Assembly: GCA_026122225.1 (NCBI GenBank)
Contig: JANEZZ010000795.1
Location: 248,001-312,000, forward strand
DNA: 64,000 nt
Source of the DNA: Heloderma charlesbogerti
Taxonomy: Eukaryota; Chordata; Lepidosauria; Squamata; Helodermatidae
Direction of reading: 5' to 3'
Position numbers and translations under genes: made by a program. The number at the start of each line of letters is the position of its first letter. Position 1 is the stretch's first letter. A model generated the notes under the pieces. It saw nothing but the letters and a program-made list of their open reading frames with translations, was not told the DNA's origin and did no database searches. This document shows, one piece after another, positions 20,972 to 33,082 of the stretch.

Positions 20972-21106
20972 CTAACCCAAGCCCTCATGGATGCCACGGA
21001 TCCGCCGAGCCAACTGTATGTCCTTGGGGTAGAGGGTGACACGCTTGGCATGGATGGCGCAGAGGTAGGCGTCCTCCATCAGGTGCACGAGAAAAGCTTC
21101 AGCCGC
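20972..21106 (-). CDS. CENPA: CENPA last coding exon (alpha2, loop 2, alpha3, C-terminus)
   Basis: 135 nt including the TAG stop at 20974-20972, acceptor TTTCGCAAG|GCGGCT. Encodes [20 protein letters not shown], then [18 protein letters not shown] and IHEGLG. Confidence 0.93.
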   Translation of the reverse strand, partial: AAEAFLVHLMEDAYLCAIHAKRVTLYPKDIQLARRIRGIHEGLG

Positions 21107-24100
21107 CTTGCGAAAAGGGCGAGAGAAAAAGGGAGGGCAGTGCGTAGTGTCAACTTACGGAATCTAGGCCGGAAGTACACCTGAAGTTATGGACAGCTTT
21201 AAAAGGAGATTAGACATATGCCTGGAGGAGAAGGCTGCCAGTGGCTACTAATCCTGATGGCTATATGCTACTTCCAGTATCAAAAAGGGTATGCCTATTT
21301 ACATCAGTTGCTGGGGAACATGGGCGGGAGGGCGCTATTGCACTCGTGTTCTTATGAGCTTCCCGGCTGGCAACTGGACTAGATGGCCCTTTGGTCAGGC
21401 CTCCTCATACAGGCCCAGAATGGAGGGAGAAATGCAGAGGACCCGGTGTGCCTTTACAGCTACCTTTTCGTTCAGCTCTATCCTAAGGCAGGGAGGGGTG
21501 AAGAGAATAGTGGTGTGTGTGGCAAGCTGAGGGGAACTCCCCACCCCATCACAGCGCCCCAGCAAAGAAAGGAAAGAGGTGATTTGGCATCTAGTCTCTC
21601 GGTGAAACAACTGGTCCTGACTTCCCTCCACTAGACTGTTCTGTGCAGTGCAACAGGGGGAGAGAGAGACAGGATTTGATCCTTCAGCCAATACAATAGT
21701 GGAAGACCCAGTGTGGGGCAGTGGCAGTGGGGACAGGGACTGCAGAGACCCTGGTTCAAATCCCTCTTCAGCCATGAAGCTCAGTGAGCGGCCTTGGGCC
21801 AGTCACTTTCTCACAGTCACAGGGTTTCTACCTCACAGGTAGAAACTTTCTACCTCACAGGGTTGCTGTGAGGGTAAGGGGGGCAGAAGAGATTGGGGAT
21901 GTTTCCTTAAACTCCTTGCGGGGGGAAGGTTGGGCAGAAACGTAATAAAATAAATTATGTGTGTGTGTGCACGTGTGCGCGGAGAGAGAGACGTGTGTAA
22001 AGCGGCACAACAGCAAAGCAAAGCAATGGACGCAGCCAGTCTTAAGGTGAAATATATAAGAAGGATAGAAAGACCAACAACAGCATATTTTTAAAATTAT
22101 ATTTTGAGGTAAATGTTTCGGCTTCCCTCCTCATCAGTAGCACAGCTCATGAGCACAGCTCATGATGAGGGTGGAAGCAGAAACATTTAGCTCAAAATAT
22201 ATTACTCTGTTCTTCGTCTTTCTATCTTTCATATACATACACACACACACACACACCCTTCACGTTGCCTGCTACCCAGAAAAGAAGGCAACAGCTGGCA
22301 CACCCATTAGTGTGTGTGTGTGTGTGTGTGTGTGTATGTATAATAGACGGGTGGAAGAGCATAGGGTGTGTGTGTCTGTGCATGCACGTAAGCCAGCCTA
22401 ACTGGCCAAAAAAAGTCTGGGCTAGCCCTAGATGCTTCCCAAAGGAGCCCTGTTCTCTCCCCGACCCCCTCTCAACACTCACCTCTTGTAACGCCAGCAA
22501 AGCCATCGCCTGCCACTGCATGTCAACCCCCCGGGTGAAATCCAAGCAGATCTCGCGCACCTGTTGGGTAGGAAGGAAGAGAGGAAGACTGGAATCAAAG
22601 CAAGGCAGGACTCGGGCCCTGCTGGAGGGACCCGCACAGCAACCTTTTCTCCCTCAGTTGCTATGACGGAAGGGCATACAGCCCATATCGCAAAACAATA
22701 ATTACTGTGCAATCCTATACATCAGGGGTGAGCAGAAGGTAGATCTCCAGAAGTTTTGGACTTCAACTCCCATAAGCCCCTGTTAACATGGCCAATACTA
22801 AGGATGGCTGGGAGTTGAAGTCCAAAACATTTAGCCCAAAATATCTGCCTACTCCTGCTCTACAGGTCTACTTAGAAGTAAGCCCATTGAGTTCAATGAC
22901 GTTTACTTTCAGGTAAGTGGGTATAGCAGGACTAGACAACCCAGTGCCCTCACATCGTTTTGGATACGACTCCCGCAAGACCCACCCAGCATGGCCAACA
23001 GTCAGGAGCTGTAATCCAAAACATCTGCCTTCATCAGGTTGCCAATCCCTGGAATATAGGATTGCAGCCTTAAGGGTGCACGTAGAATACCTTCTGCATA
23101 TTCTAATCAGTAATGTGCACAACAACCCTGTAAAACGGGCCAATATTATCAACGCTGGTTTATAGACTGGGCGTTGGGAGGAGCTTCAGCTGGTGCCGAG
23201 ACACGAGCGAGGCTTGAACGCGTTTAAATGGGTTCCTGCCTAAGCCAAAATTTGCTCCAGGAACACTCTTAGTCTGAAAGACCTATCATTCTAAAAATAT
23301 CCTATGCTATAGCTTTACTGAAGTTAAGCAGACCCAGGCCTGATCAGCAACCTCAATGGGAGTCTACAGGGAACTCCATATAAGAGTACAAGAGGGCCAG
23401 TGCAGTGTAGCGGTTAGACTGGGAATCGGGAGACCTGGGTTTGAGTCCTCACCTGGCCATGAAGCTCACTGGGTGACTTTGGGCCAGTCACTGACTCTCA
23501 GCCTGACCTACCTCACAGTGTAGAAAGAAAAGGACCACGTAAGCTACCTTGAGTTCCTTGTGAGACGAAAAAAGGCAGGATATATATGTAATGATAATAG
23601 TAATTATAGTAATTACAGATACTGAAGCTGAAGCTCAAATATTTTGGCCACCTAATGCGAAGAGAAAACTCTCTGGAAAAGACCCTGATGCTGGGAAAGA
23701 CTGAAGGCAAAAGGAGAAGGGGATGGCAGAGGATGAGATGGCTAGATAGCATCACTGATGCAATGAATATGGACTTGAGCACGCTCCGGGAGAGAGCGCA
23801 GGACAGGAAGGCCTGGCGTGCTCTGGTCCCTGGGGTCACGAAGAGTCGGACACGACTGAACGACTGAACAACAACAACAACAACAACAATAATAATAATA
23901 ATGGATGATGATGATGGATATAGATATAATAACTATTATTTAAAAACAAATATATACTGCTTTTCTATTTGAAAATAAAATACCCAAAGCAGGATGTGCA
24001 CTCTCAAGACTATTAATAAGGTTCTTTATCGCAGGGGCTGGCATGGAGAGCCCCAGAGCTTCAGCTGCTACCAAATAGGGTAGCTCAGCCTTCCCCAATC

Positions 24101-27100
24101 TGGTGTCCTCCAGATGTGTTGGACTGCAAGTCCTATCCAGCAAGGCCAATGGTGTTGCTGGCTGGGAATGATGGGAGTTGCAGTCCAACACATCTGGAGG
24201 GCACCAGGCTAAGGAACGCTGTGGGAGTTTATCCAGGGCAGGTCACCAGAAGAACGCTGTGACAGCATTTTCACGGGCTCCTCATGTTAAAAACTAGGGC
24301 TAATACTTAAAAATAAAGTTGATTAAGGGCCCAATCCTACACATGTTTAGACAGAAAAAGGACTTTTTTCTGTCTAAACATGCATAGGATTGTGCCCTGA
24401 GTGATCTGCCTTTTAATTGATTCTTCACTTAAAATGGAACCCTGGAACACCATTTGAAAGTCACTGATCTAGACAAAAAATCTTACATGGAGAGACTGAA
24501 GGAACCAGATGCATTTAGCTTAAAAGGAGAGAGGAAAGGGGTAGGTGGGAACAGGTTGGATATTTTTCCAAGTATTCAAAAAGGCGGCAGAAGCAAAAAA
24601 AAGAAACCACAGCTCTTCACCCCTGTTCATGAAGGAAAAGGCCAGGAAAAAAGGGTTTAGCGTCACAGAAAAAGAGAGAAATTGAGGCTAAGGATTAAAA
24701 GGGTCAGCAATTAGTGACTGAAGAGAATATTGGTTATCGGGCAGATCAGAAATGTAATGAATAAAAACAATTACACGTTTTATTTTCTTTAAAATATATA
24801 TATATATTTCCAGGACGGCTAGAAAGAACCCTTTGCGAACAAAGCTTCTGTGGCTACTTATCAGATAAATGGCACCACCATGTGGACAAACCATGAAATT
24901 GCACTTCGAGGGGGTCGTGGAGGAATGAAAAAGATGTAACTGGAGGGTTGCGTCATAGGTTATGTGTTTCCCTACCTGGAAAGCAATTCTGTGTAGAAAA
25001 GAGCGTGTGCAACTGGGTCATGCAAACTTACCGTACATGCATGTAAAGTGCACCTGTGCTGGAAAGCTGCAATGGGCTAAACGGTGAAGGCACATAACGT
25101 GTGCATCGGCATGCGGCTGCCCTTGTCCTAATCCAGGCTTTCCCGATCTGGTGCCCTCCAGATGTATTGGGACTGCAACTCCCATAATTCCCACCAAGCA
25201 CTGGGAATGATGGGAATTGCAGTCCAACACATCTGGAGGGCACCAGGTTGAAGAAGGCTGTCCTAAACCTCCTTGGGAGGATTAAGAAATTATGTTTTAG
25301 ATGCAAGATGTCCTGGCTGAGACCCCAAGGAGCTCATACAGCAAAGGGTCAAAATTGACCATGTGGTAGGGGATTGGGAACACACCATACAGTTCTGCCC
25401 CCCACTCCTGCTTTAGCATTCATCCCAGCCCCTGTTGGAAGAGCATAACATTTGCGCACAGAGGCCTACACGCACAGAACCCAAGATGTGCAGACTTGAT
25501 TTGAGCCAAAATCAAGGGGTATCTCAATTCTGCAAATCAAGTCTACACATGTAAATAAGTCTCAGTCGCTCACTGAGTCACTCACGCACACACTTTTAAC
25601 TAGCTAAATGCTTGTTAGGATGGGTGAAGTGTATTCAGAGGGAAGAGATGACAGCAGGTAGGTCCAGGGGAATGCTGCACCACAGGGGTGCTCAGGCCTG
25701 CGGGCCAAATCTGGCCTGCCTGGGGTCCCAATCCAGCCCTACATGGTTCTCCAGATGGCCACACTCCGTTTTCCTAACCCTACTCACCGATCATTTGGTG
25801 GTTTCCCGCCTTTTGTGTAGTTTGAAATGTCTCTGCTAAGGCCTGTGAGAACTTTATGCTAAAATAGGCTGGTATTTGGGGGGCTAACCCTTTTGCCTTC
25901 AGCCCCACCCACCCCTGGAAGGCGGCCCCCGAGAACTTCTCTGAAATGGAATTCGGCTCTCAGGCTGAAAGAGGTTCAACACCCCTGCTGTGCTGGCACT
26001 CAGCCTTCATGTGGAGGACTCACCACACGGGCGAAGGGCAGCTTACGGATGAGTAGGTTGGTGCTCTTCTGGTACTTCCGGATCTCCAGCATCGCCCGCT
26101 GGCCAGGTCGGTACCTTCGCCGACGCCGGCGCCCTGCAGGGGGAGAAGGAGATTTATGGAGCACACGCAGTCAGTTGTAGGAAAGGAGGCTCACATGGCA
26201 CAAAGCTGTCACGTCAGGGGGATATTTGAGAATGGGGGGCAGGTGGCACCAGCAGTGAACATCTCTAGAAATAGTGTTTACTGCAGGAGTCCAGGACCTC
26301 AGGCCTAGGTGCCAAATCCAGCCCTCCTGGGTTCCAGAGATGACCACAGCCCCTTTCCCAAGCTCCACCCACTCTCTCCCAACCACCAATCTTTTGGTGG
26401 TTTCCGGACTTTTGTGCCATTTCCCCTCCATTCTAAATGGTTGGAATACGTCTCCTAAAGCTTCATTACCAGCAGTAAGAATTTTAAGACACAATATGCT
26501 CCGGGGGGGGGGGGCGGCGATGTGGCTCAGCCCCGCCCACCACAAAGATGCGGCCCCCGAGAGCATCTCTGAAATGGAATTTGGCCCTTGAGCTGAAACA
26601 GGTTCAACACCCCTGGTCTATCATTTCCAGGAAAGGTGTATTTTCTCCTAGTTTCTCAGACAGGTGCTGAGGCTCCTAGAATGGTCAAACTCTCAGACTC
26701 GGAAGCTCTGCCGCTTAACCCCAGATGTGCAAGTGTGAACGGTGCTTACTCAGAACCGAGATTCCTAGACCACTTTGTGCAGCACAAGTGGGTCATTCAA
26801 CAAGCTGTTGAAATGCAGAGGGCTCATGTTCACTGATCTAGTCAGTCAGCCATGCCCTCTTGCATTCTCCCGCTCCCATCCTGGTTTTCTGTAAACTCCT
26901 CCCCATTAGTCAGGATTCTGTGGTCACTGAGCATGCTCAGTCCTCATTGGGCGGTCTTTGGGATTCCCCCCACCTTAGGGTATTTGTTTGTTCATCATGT
27001 AAGTGAGTGGTGCTGTTTTGGCTACATAAGCAACGGCACTCCCACCTGGAGATTGGAAACAGAAGGAACAATAGGTCTGCACCAGCACTCACACTTATGC

Positions 27101-30100
27101 CTGGAACCAAACTAGAAGCAATGTAGATCTTTCCACATTGAAAGATGTGGCAAGATAGGATCATTCCAGCGAGTTCCTATTAATCTGGCAGAAGTTATTT
27201 TGAAGCAGCTGAAGTTTCGGAACTGTTTTCAAGGACGGCCCCATGCACAATGCATTGCAGCAGTCAAGTCTGGACGCTGCCAAAGCAAAGTTAATGGCAA
27301 CTAGATTGTCTCTTTCCAGATGGGGTCGCTCAGTTCACATAGTTCATCAAGGACCTCACTGTTGCCCAGTGAGAACTGAGACTGTCTCCTAAAATGCTCC
27401 CATAATTTTTGTGCCTGGATACTGCAGGGGGGAAATGGCTGGCCCTACCATTAGACAGAGTGAGGTAGCCACCTCATGCAGCTGATTAGAGGTTCCATGA
27501 AAGGGCAGCCAATTGCTCAATATATAATTTATTATTGTTGTATTTTTACTGCCAGAGAGAGGTGCTTGTGGGATTTCCTGCCTCAGCTGCCAAAATAACT
27601 TGGAGTAGAACTTTTAGCATACTGGCTCCCTCTCTGTGGAACTCCCTGCCTGTTGACGTCAGGCAGGCACCAACGTTGTTTTGTTTTCACTGCCCGCTGA
27701 AGACATTTTTATTTAAACAAGTGGTAGGCAGCAGTATTGCAATCAAAACTCTCCCCACGACCTGAGTTCGATCCCAGCGGAAGCTGGGTCCCAGGTAGCC
27801 GGCTCAGGTCGACTCAGCCTTCCATCCTTCTGAGGTCAGTAAAATGAGTACCCAGCTTGCTGGGGGAAAGGTAGTCACGACTGGGGAAGGCAATGGCAAA
27901 CCACCCCGCTATAGTCTGCCATGAAAGCGCCAGCGAAAGCAGCGTCCCTCTAGGAGTCAGCAATGACTCGGTGCTTGCACAGGAGGAACCTTTCCTTTCC
28001 TTCCCTGACTAACCAGCCATGGTTTTAGATAAGGTAATCTAATTTTAAATATTTTAATTATGTATTTTGATACTTTCCCCCCTTTCTTTTTATTGTTCAC
28101 TGCTCAGGAATCTTTTGAGATATAGAGCCATATATAAATCCTGTAAATAAATAAATAAACAAACAAACAAACTTCAGTACTACGTAACTTGGCTGAAGGG
28201 AGCGCCATTTGCTGCTTTACCTCAGGCAGCAAAATGTCTTGGTAAAAACAGTCCTGGGTGTGCAACCTGTCTTTCAGGGAAACCTTCCCTTTTCACTGAA
28301 GAACCCCTGAACACCTTCTGAGGACCCCCACCCCCACCTCCGGTCCCATAGAATATGGTTTGAAGGACACAGCTGAAGAGGTGGAGGTGCCCAGAGTGAT
28401 TCGGCAAGACGTACTAGCGCAGTAATATATAAGGCAGTTTTGTAAATAAAGCCCATGGATGTTACCAGCCAACAAAAATGTTTACTAGCATGCTGGGAGC
28501 TCCGTCCCTCCTCCAAAAGTCTGCTGCATTTCTCACTGAGGGTGGAGAGAGGAGTGCTTCCATTCTCTGGCAGCACACGTGATTTCTCCACTGGGGCTGG
28601 GGGGTGGCAACACACTCCATCCCTCTTGCATCAGCCCACTCATATGGGGGGAAGAGGAGGACTATGTAAGCTGCCTTGGGTTCCTTGCAAGAGGAAAAAA
28701 GGTGGGATATAAATAAAATGTAAACGGCACTCGCCTGCACGCAATTCTTGGTCACCTATGGTGACTACGCTAGTACTGAAATACAAGGCTGACATAAGGT
28801 ACTAGACTCAATCTCTCTAGCAAAGTGGTGGGGAATCTCCAGTCCACGGGCTGAAAGCAGCCCACCTGGCCTCTCCATCTGGCCCACTTCATCTCTCTGC
28901 CAGGCCACACCCCTCACCCGTCCCTTCCCTGCAATAATCTGACAGTGCAGGAACAGAATCATCTCTTCCTGCATCTAGAGATTGCTTGGCTTCCTCTCTG
29001 TGCACTGAGAAAAAGGAATCCCCTTTTCTCAAGTGTCTAGAAAGGGAGTGGGGGGAGAAAGAAGGGGGAAAGAAGGGAGGAGAACGAGGGGGAGAGAGGA
29101 GATGTTGCTTGGCTTCACCTACTTTTTGTGGTGGCCATGCTTACCTCTGGCATGCAGCCCCGGAAGCTTACACAAACATGAATGCGGGCCTTGGGCTGCG
29201 GAACCTCGTGCCCTCCAGATGTTGTCCAACTCCAGTTTCTATCAGCCCCAGCCAGCATGGCCAATGTCAGGTATGATGGGTATTGTAGTCACAACAACAT
29301 ATGGGGGGCCACAGGTTCAGAACACCTGAGCTATAGGACTTCTGGTAGCATACCTAGGGAGGGGGGAGGTTCTCCTAGGTTCTCTACCTAGGAGAACCAC
29401 TGAAAATTGGGAATTTATTGGAGCCAAATCAAACTGCTAATTAGTCCCAGACTGTATGCACCAGTCAGATCAAGATTATTCGGCTGCAATCCTGAGCAGA
29501 CATACTTGGAAGCAAACAGCAGTGGAATGATCTTCTGCCGACATTCCTGGTTCCCATCCCATCTTTAGGTTTATTCCAGATTAAACTGAAATGCCAAGCG
29601 AATTGCTGCCAAGAGCACAAGTCTCTTTAATCAAGGTCAGAGAAATCCTTCAGAATTCCCAAGGCCAAGGTCAGATCTCTGGTGGCTCATCTAGCCTTGT
29701 GCTCAAGGGTCAGCCCCCAAAGCTTTCATCCAAACCGGGTTACATGTTCTCCAAATATTTACTTGATGAAAAAAGACAACTTTGGTTGGTTTACATCTGT
29801 TTGGAACACCCGTTCCCATGCATCAGCAGGAATGTGTTGTTTTTTTTGAAAGGCACGTTTGTGCCAAACATCACGTTACAGGAGTGTGTGCGGGAAACTG
29901 TTAGCTCTTATGAAGCACTATGATGAAGCAGAGCAGGGGTACAGAACTGGTCTGCCCGGGGACCAGATCTGGCCCTTCGGGATTCCATGCTCCTTTCCCC
30001 TGGGCCAGCCCCTCTCCCTCACAACCATTTGGGGTGGCTTCCCTGTTTTTGTGCAGTTTTCCCCCCCATTTTAAAAAGGCTGAAATAGAACATAGGAAGC

Positions 30101-30679
30101 TGCCTTAGACTAAGTTGGACCCTTGGTCATCTAGCCCAATATTGTCAACACAGGCTTGCAGCAGCTCTCCAGGGTTTCAGGCAGGATTCTTTCCTATCCT
30201 ACCTGGAGAATCCAGGGATCGAACCTGGGAACTCCTGCATGCAAAGTATGTGCTCCATCACTAAGCTTCAGCTGAAATGCCTCTCCAAATGGCTGAATGA
30301 CTGAGTGGCGGTAAGAGCTTTAAGCTAAAATATGCTGGCATTTTGGCTCCGCCCCTTTTGCCTTCAGCCCTGCCCACCACTGGAGGGCAGTCCCGAGAGC
30401 TTCCCTGAAATGGATATTGGCCTTTGGCTGAAAGAGGTTCAACAGCCCTGAAGCAGGGCAAGACCAGCACTCAGCTTTGCATCAACTCACTCTGGCCCCC
30501 AAAGCTGGGACTCGGCACTTCTTACCTGCCTCTTCTGCTGGGGGTTGCCTCTGACGAGGACGGCGTGGAGAGGTTCGAGGTGACTGTCCCTGGCGTGACG
30601 CTCTGGGAGATCGCCCCCGGCGTGAAGGGGGGGTTGAGGGGGTTCTTCTGGAACTGGGGCCAGCTGGCGAACGCCTCAT
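20972..30679 (-). CDS. CENPA: Histone H3-like centromeric protein A (CENP-A), complete coding region in four exons
   Basis: CENP-A replaces H3 in centromeric nucleosomes and marks where the kinetochore assembles. Exons of 154, 110, 78 and 135 nt join to 158 residues plus a stop (human CENP-A has 140). Residues 1-52 are a basic, Ser/Pro-rich tail with SP and TP repeats ([15 protein letters not shown]). Then comes the alphaN region [18 protein letters not shown], which is unusually H3-like, and [15 protein letters not shown]. Loop 1 reads [10 protein letters not shown] with the two-residue insertion that separates CENP-A from H3 (FKTDLRFQ). The fold continues with [19 protein letters not shown] and [17 protein letters not shown], and the C-terminus IHEGLG corresponds to the CENP-C contact LEEGLG. 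Introns rule out a processed copy. The start was chosen as the first ATG after a possible acceptor (CTCACTAG|GCATCATG). Confidence 0.94.
21183..21412 (+). mobile_element. CR1-like LINE 3' fragment in CENPA last intron
   Basis: GCCTGGAGGAGAAGGCTGCC, CATCAGTTGCTGGGGAACAT and GATGGCCCTTTGGTC show the CR1 3' end, about 75 bases from the exon 4 acceptor. Confidence 0.65.
21705..21955 (+). mobile_element. CORE/MIR-like SINE, with an internal 27-bp tandem repeat
   Basis: Core GGCCTTGGGCCAGTCACTTT. The unit TTTCTACCTCACAGG is repeated around 21824-21862. The tail is GTAATAAAATAAATTA, followed by a (GT)n run. Confidence 0.65.
22309..22336. repeat. (GT)n microsatellite
   Basis: About thirteen GT units in a CENPA intron, 150 bases past the exon 3 donor; another (AC)n run is at 22241-22256. 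Confidence 0.9.
22483..22560 (-). CDS. CENPA: CENPA third coding exon (alpha1, loop 1, alpha2 start)
   Basis: 78 nt in phase 0, acceptor ACCCAACAG|GTGCGC, donor CAAGAG|GTGAGT. Encodes [17 protein letters not shown] and AMALLALQE, the loop 1 part of the CENP-A targeting domain. Confidence 0.94.
22725..22865. mobile_element. Palindromic element (CAGGGGTGGGCAGA family)
   Basis: TTTTGGACTTCAACTCCCAT is mirrored by TGGGAGTTGAAGTCCAAAAC. Further copies of this and the closely related CTCCAGATG family: 24080-24220, 25130-25270, 29200-29330, 33770-33900, 36740-36860, 37460-37565, 46140-46270, 50395-50510, 50550-50690, 53400-53535, 53820-53955, 53950-54095. Confidence 0.65.
23396..23600 (+). mobile_element. 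CORE/MIR-like SINE
   Basis: Head GCCAGTGCAGTGTAGCGGTT, core TGGGTGACTTTGGGCCAGTC, tail CAGGATATATATGTAATGAT. The 45 bases before the head resemble those before the copy at 59279. Confidence 0.75.
23615..23890 (+). mobile_element. Bov-B LINE 3' end, 5'-truncated
   Basis: Encodes [40 protein letters not shown] and [10 protein letters not shown] before the stop, then ACAACAACAACAACAATAAT. In CENPA intron 2 (between coding exons 2 and 3), opposite strand to the gene. Confidence 0.85.
24326..24400. mobile_element. Palindromic element, GGCGCAATCCTATGCATG family
   Basis: CATGTTTAGACAGAAAAAGG is mirrored by CCTTTTTTCTGTCTAAACATG-like sequence. Longer members: 33940-34065, 46984-47068, 50179-50287, 62730-62837, 63331-63457. 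Confidence 0.7.
25690..25995 (+). repeat. Unclassified dispersed repeat, copy 1
   Basis: Blocks GGGCCAAATCTGGC, CATTTGGTGGTTTCC, CCTTCAGCCCCACCCACC and GAAAGAGGTTCAACACCCCTG recur in the same order at 26270-26620 and 29935-30455. Confidence 0.7.
26024..26133 (-). CDS. CENPA: CENPA second coding exon (alphaN and alpha1 start)
   Basis: 110 nt, acceptor CCCCCTGCAG|GGCGCC, donor CGTGTG|GTGAGT. Begins with a six-arginine stretch, then [18 protein letters not shown] and [12 protein letters not shown]. Confidence 0.92.
26270..26620 (+). repeat. Unclassified dispersed repeat, copy 2
   Basis: Same block order as copy 1 (TTTTGGTGGTTTCCGGAC, GAAATGGAATTTGGCCC, AGGTTCAACACCCCTG). Confidence 0.7.
27540..28165 (+). 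mobile_element. L2-like LINE 3' end, interrupted by a Sauria SINE
   Basis: Encodes [19 protein letters not shown] and LKTFLFKQ, then after the SINE continues ATTGTTCACTGCTCAGGAAT and CCTGTAAATAAATAAATAA. The uninterrupted parallel copy is 61880-62150. Confidence 0.65.
27722..28005 (+). mobile_element. Sauria-like SINE
   Basis: CACGACCTGAGTTCGATCCC (box B-like), GTAAAATGAGTACCCAGCTT, AATGACTCGGTGCTTGCACA and GGAACCTTTCCTTTCC tail. Confidence 0.75.
28640..28722 (+). mobile_element. CORE/MIR-like SINE 3' fragment
   Basis: AGCTGCCTTGGGTTCCTTGC, GGTGGGATATAAATAAAATG tail only. Confidence 0.65.
29935..30455 (+). repeat. Unclassified dispersed repeat, copy 3, split by a SINE
   Basis: First part 29935-30086, second part 30271-30455, with the same block order as copies 1 and 2. 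Confidence 0.65.
30087..30270 (-). mobile_element. tRNA-headed SINE with target duplication, nested in a dispersed repeat
   Basis: The minus-strand head is tRNA-like (GGTTCGATCCCTGGATTCTC); the other end reads ACATAGGAAGCTGCCTTAGA on plus. GCTGAAAT is duplicated at 30079-30086 and 30271-30278. Confidence 0.75.
30526..30679 (-). CDS. CENPA: CENPA first coding exon (N-terminal tail)
   Basis: ATG at 30679, donor GAGGCAG|GTAAGA at 30526/30525. Encodes [18 protein letters not shown] and a run of R/S/P. An AG at 30686-30685 five bases before the ATG is a plausible acceptor for an upstream non-coding exon. Confidence 0.85.
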
Positions 30680-31379
30680 GATGCCTAGTGAGAACAAAGA
30701 AGGATAAGTCTTGGCTCAGGGAGGGATTTGGGGAACATAGGAAGCCCTGCTGGATTGAATGAACATCCTTCTCACAGTGGCCAGCGAGATGTGTCTGGGA
30801 ATCTTTCAAGCCTTAACTGCAGGAAATCGCCCTCCTCGGCTTAAATACAAACTTGGCATAAGTACTAGGTGCAACCTCTTTGCAAATGGTTTTCAGAGCT
30901 AAACTGCCCCCAAACATGGAGGTTCAAAACAGCCTCTACGGCTCATGGCCATGGATAAACCAACCCTTGGATTGGTATAACTCCCCTTTGAAGCCCATCA
31001 CTGCATCCCGTGGCACAGAACTCCAGAGGCGAATGAAGTAGTGCAGAACTGGGGCATTCTCTACCCCTTTGCTATCTTGCTTGGTTAATTGCAGGCTATC
31101 TGCAAAGATAAACTGCACAGCATCTACTTCTTGCATCTACTTTAAAACTGCACAGCATCTACTTCTTGCAACATCAGATGCCTTATAAGTACTCATAATA
31201 GCAGTAATGATAGTAGGGACACCAACAGGAACAAGAGGGAGAAAGAGAGCAAAAGCCCAAATACATTCTTGTATTATGAGGGCTGCAACAAACTAGAGTT
31301 CTTGGGGTTGTGGTGGAGAGCTCAATGAAAATGTCAACCTAGTGTGTGGCTGCTGTAAAAAAGGCAAGTTAGGCATAAT

Positions 31380-32085
31380 TAGGAAAGCAACTGGGAATAA
31401 AACTGCCAATATCATACTGCCCTTATACAAATCTATGTGCAACCACACTTGGAATATTGTGTACAATTCTGGTCACTGCACCTAAAGAAGATATTGTAGA
31501 GTTGGAAAAAGTGCAGAAAAGGGCAACTGAAACAGTCAAGGGGCTGGAGTATCTCCCCTATGAGGGAAGGTTACAACAGCTGGGAAAAAAGGAGGGTAAG
31601 GGGAGACATGATAGAGGTGTATAAAATTATGCATGGTGTGGAGAATGTGGAGAGGGAGACATTTTTCTCCCTCTCTCAAAATACTGGAACCTGGGATCAT
31701 CCTATGAAGCTGATTGGTGGGAAATTCAGGACAGATAAAAGGAAGTATTTCTTCACACATCACATAGTTAAACTATGGAATTTGATACCACAGGACGTAA
31801 TGATGGCCACCGATTTGGATAGCTTTAAATTCCTCCAAATGCCTGGAGGAAAAGACTATCCATGGCTACTAGTCCTGATGGCTATGTGCCACCTCCAGTA
31901 CCAGAGGCAGTGAGCCTATGTGCACCAGTTGCTGGAGAACATGGGTGGGAGGGTGCTGTTGCGCTCATGCACTGCTTGTGGTTCCCAGTCGACAGGTGGT
32001 TGGCTGCTGTGTGAACAGAATGCTAGACCAGGTGGACCCTTGGTCTGATCCAGCAGTGCTCTTCTTATGGTCTTAAGAGCACTTT
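31380..32085 (+). mobile_element. CR1-like LINE, C-terminal ORF region and 3' end
   Basis: Encodes [36 protein letters not shown] and LWNLIPQDVMMATDLDSF, the end of a CR1-like reverse transcriptase ORF, then the 3' end GACCAGGTGGACCCTTGGTC. Best preserved copy of the family here; upstream of CENPA coding exon 1. Confidence 0.8.
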
Positions 32086-33082
32086 GATCAGTTAAACAGG
32101 AGCTCCCAATAAACTGGTCAGCTGATTTCTTAAAGGGTTGAAATGCTTATTGTTTAAGAGCGCAATTCATAGGATCGCTCACTGCTTGGAAGCCCCGATC
32201 TTGGAGATGCTGAGCTTCCTATGCCCTGCCTAGCTGACGTCTAGTGAGGGCGCTTTCCGTTGGAAGGGGAGGAAGCTGGAGGAGGCTAAGGGTATCTTGT
32301 ATCCTGGCCTCTCCAGTTTCCTCCCCTCCCCACCCACCGGAATGTCCCCTTTCCTCCTCCAGGTTTGCTTTTCTGACCTTGGAGGGGCAGCCAGCATGGT
32401 CTGGGGCAGATCCCCAACTCCCCTTCCAAGGCTGGAGCACTGTCTCCAACATTGGAGGGGTTTTCTATGGTCCCTGGGATGCTCACCATAGGATTGCTCT
32501 CTAAATAGTTTAGTAAGGCCACACTACTGCTTAAGCATATTGTTCTACATGCTAGAAAGCAAATAAAACCCCAAATATATGTAACTGGATTCAAAATATA
32601 TTGACCTTAGTTACCCAACGAAAAGGTATATTACACCAAATTACTAAAATAAAATAAATTCCAATATATATGGGGAAATTTTCTTGAATTATATGCAGAG
32701 TAATATGATTCAGCACTAAACCAGTGCAGGCCAGCAAAGAGACGTCCATGACACAACCCTTTTATTTTCAATCTTATTCATTTTTTCTGTGTCACTATTT
32801 ATCCCATTTTTGCTTAATGAATTTACTTATATGCATGAAACCTTTACTCTTTAAATACAGGATGATATGAAAAAGGGAGAGGAAAACCTAAAACGAAAGG
32901 AATGGGACAGGGACGGGTTTACTCTTTGTATTGTATTGGAAAATGAAAAAAGTAACAAATTGTTAATAACAACAAAAAGCATCAATCTGCTTTTAATACA
33001 CATTACTTCTATAGAAAACTGCAGGTGGCAAGCAACCGCAGAGAGGCAGCACCCCCTCACCCTGTGTGGGAGAGAACAGAGG

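Noticed and set aside
20750..21184. 144-codon plus-strand frame
   Set aside because: Lies over the last CENPA exon in antisense; the minus strand gives a perfect histone fold.
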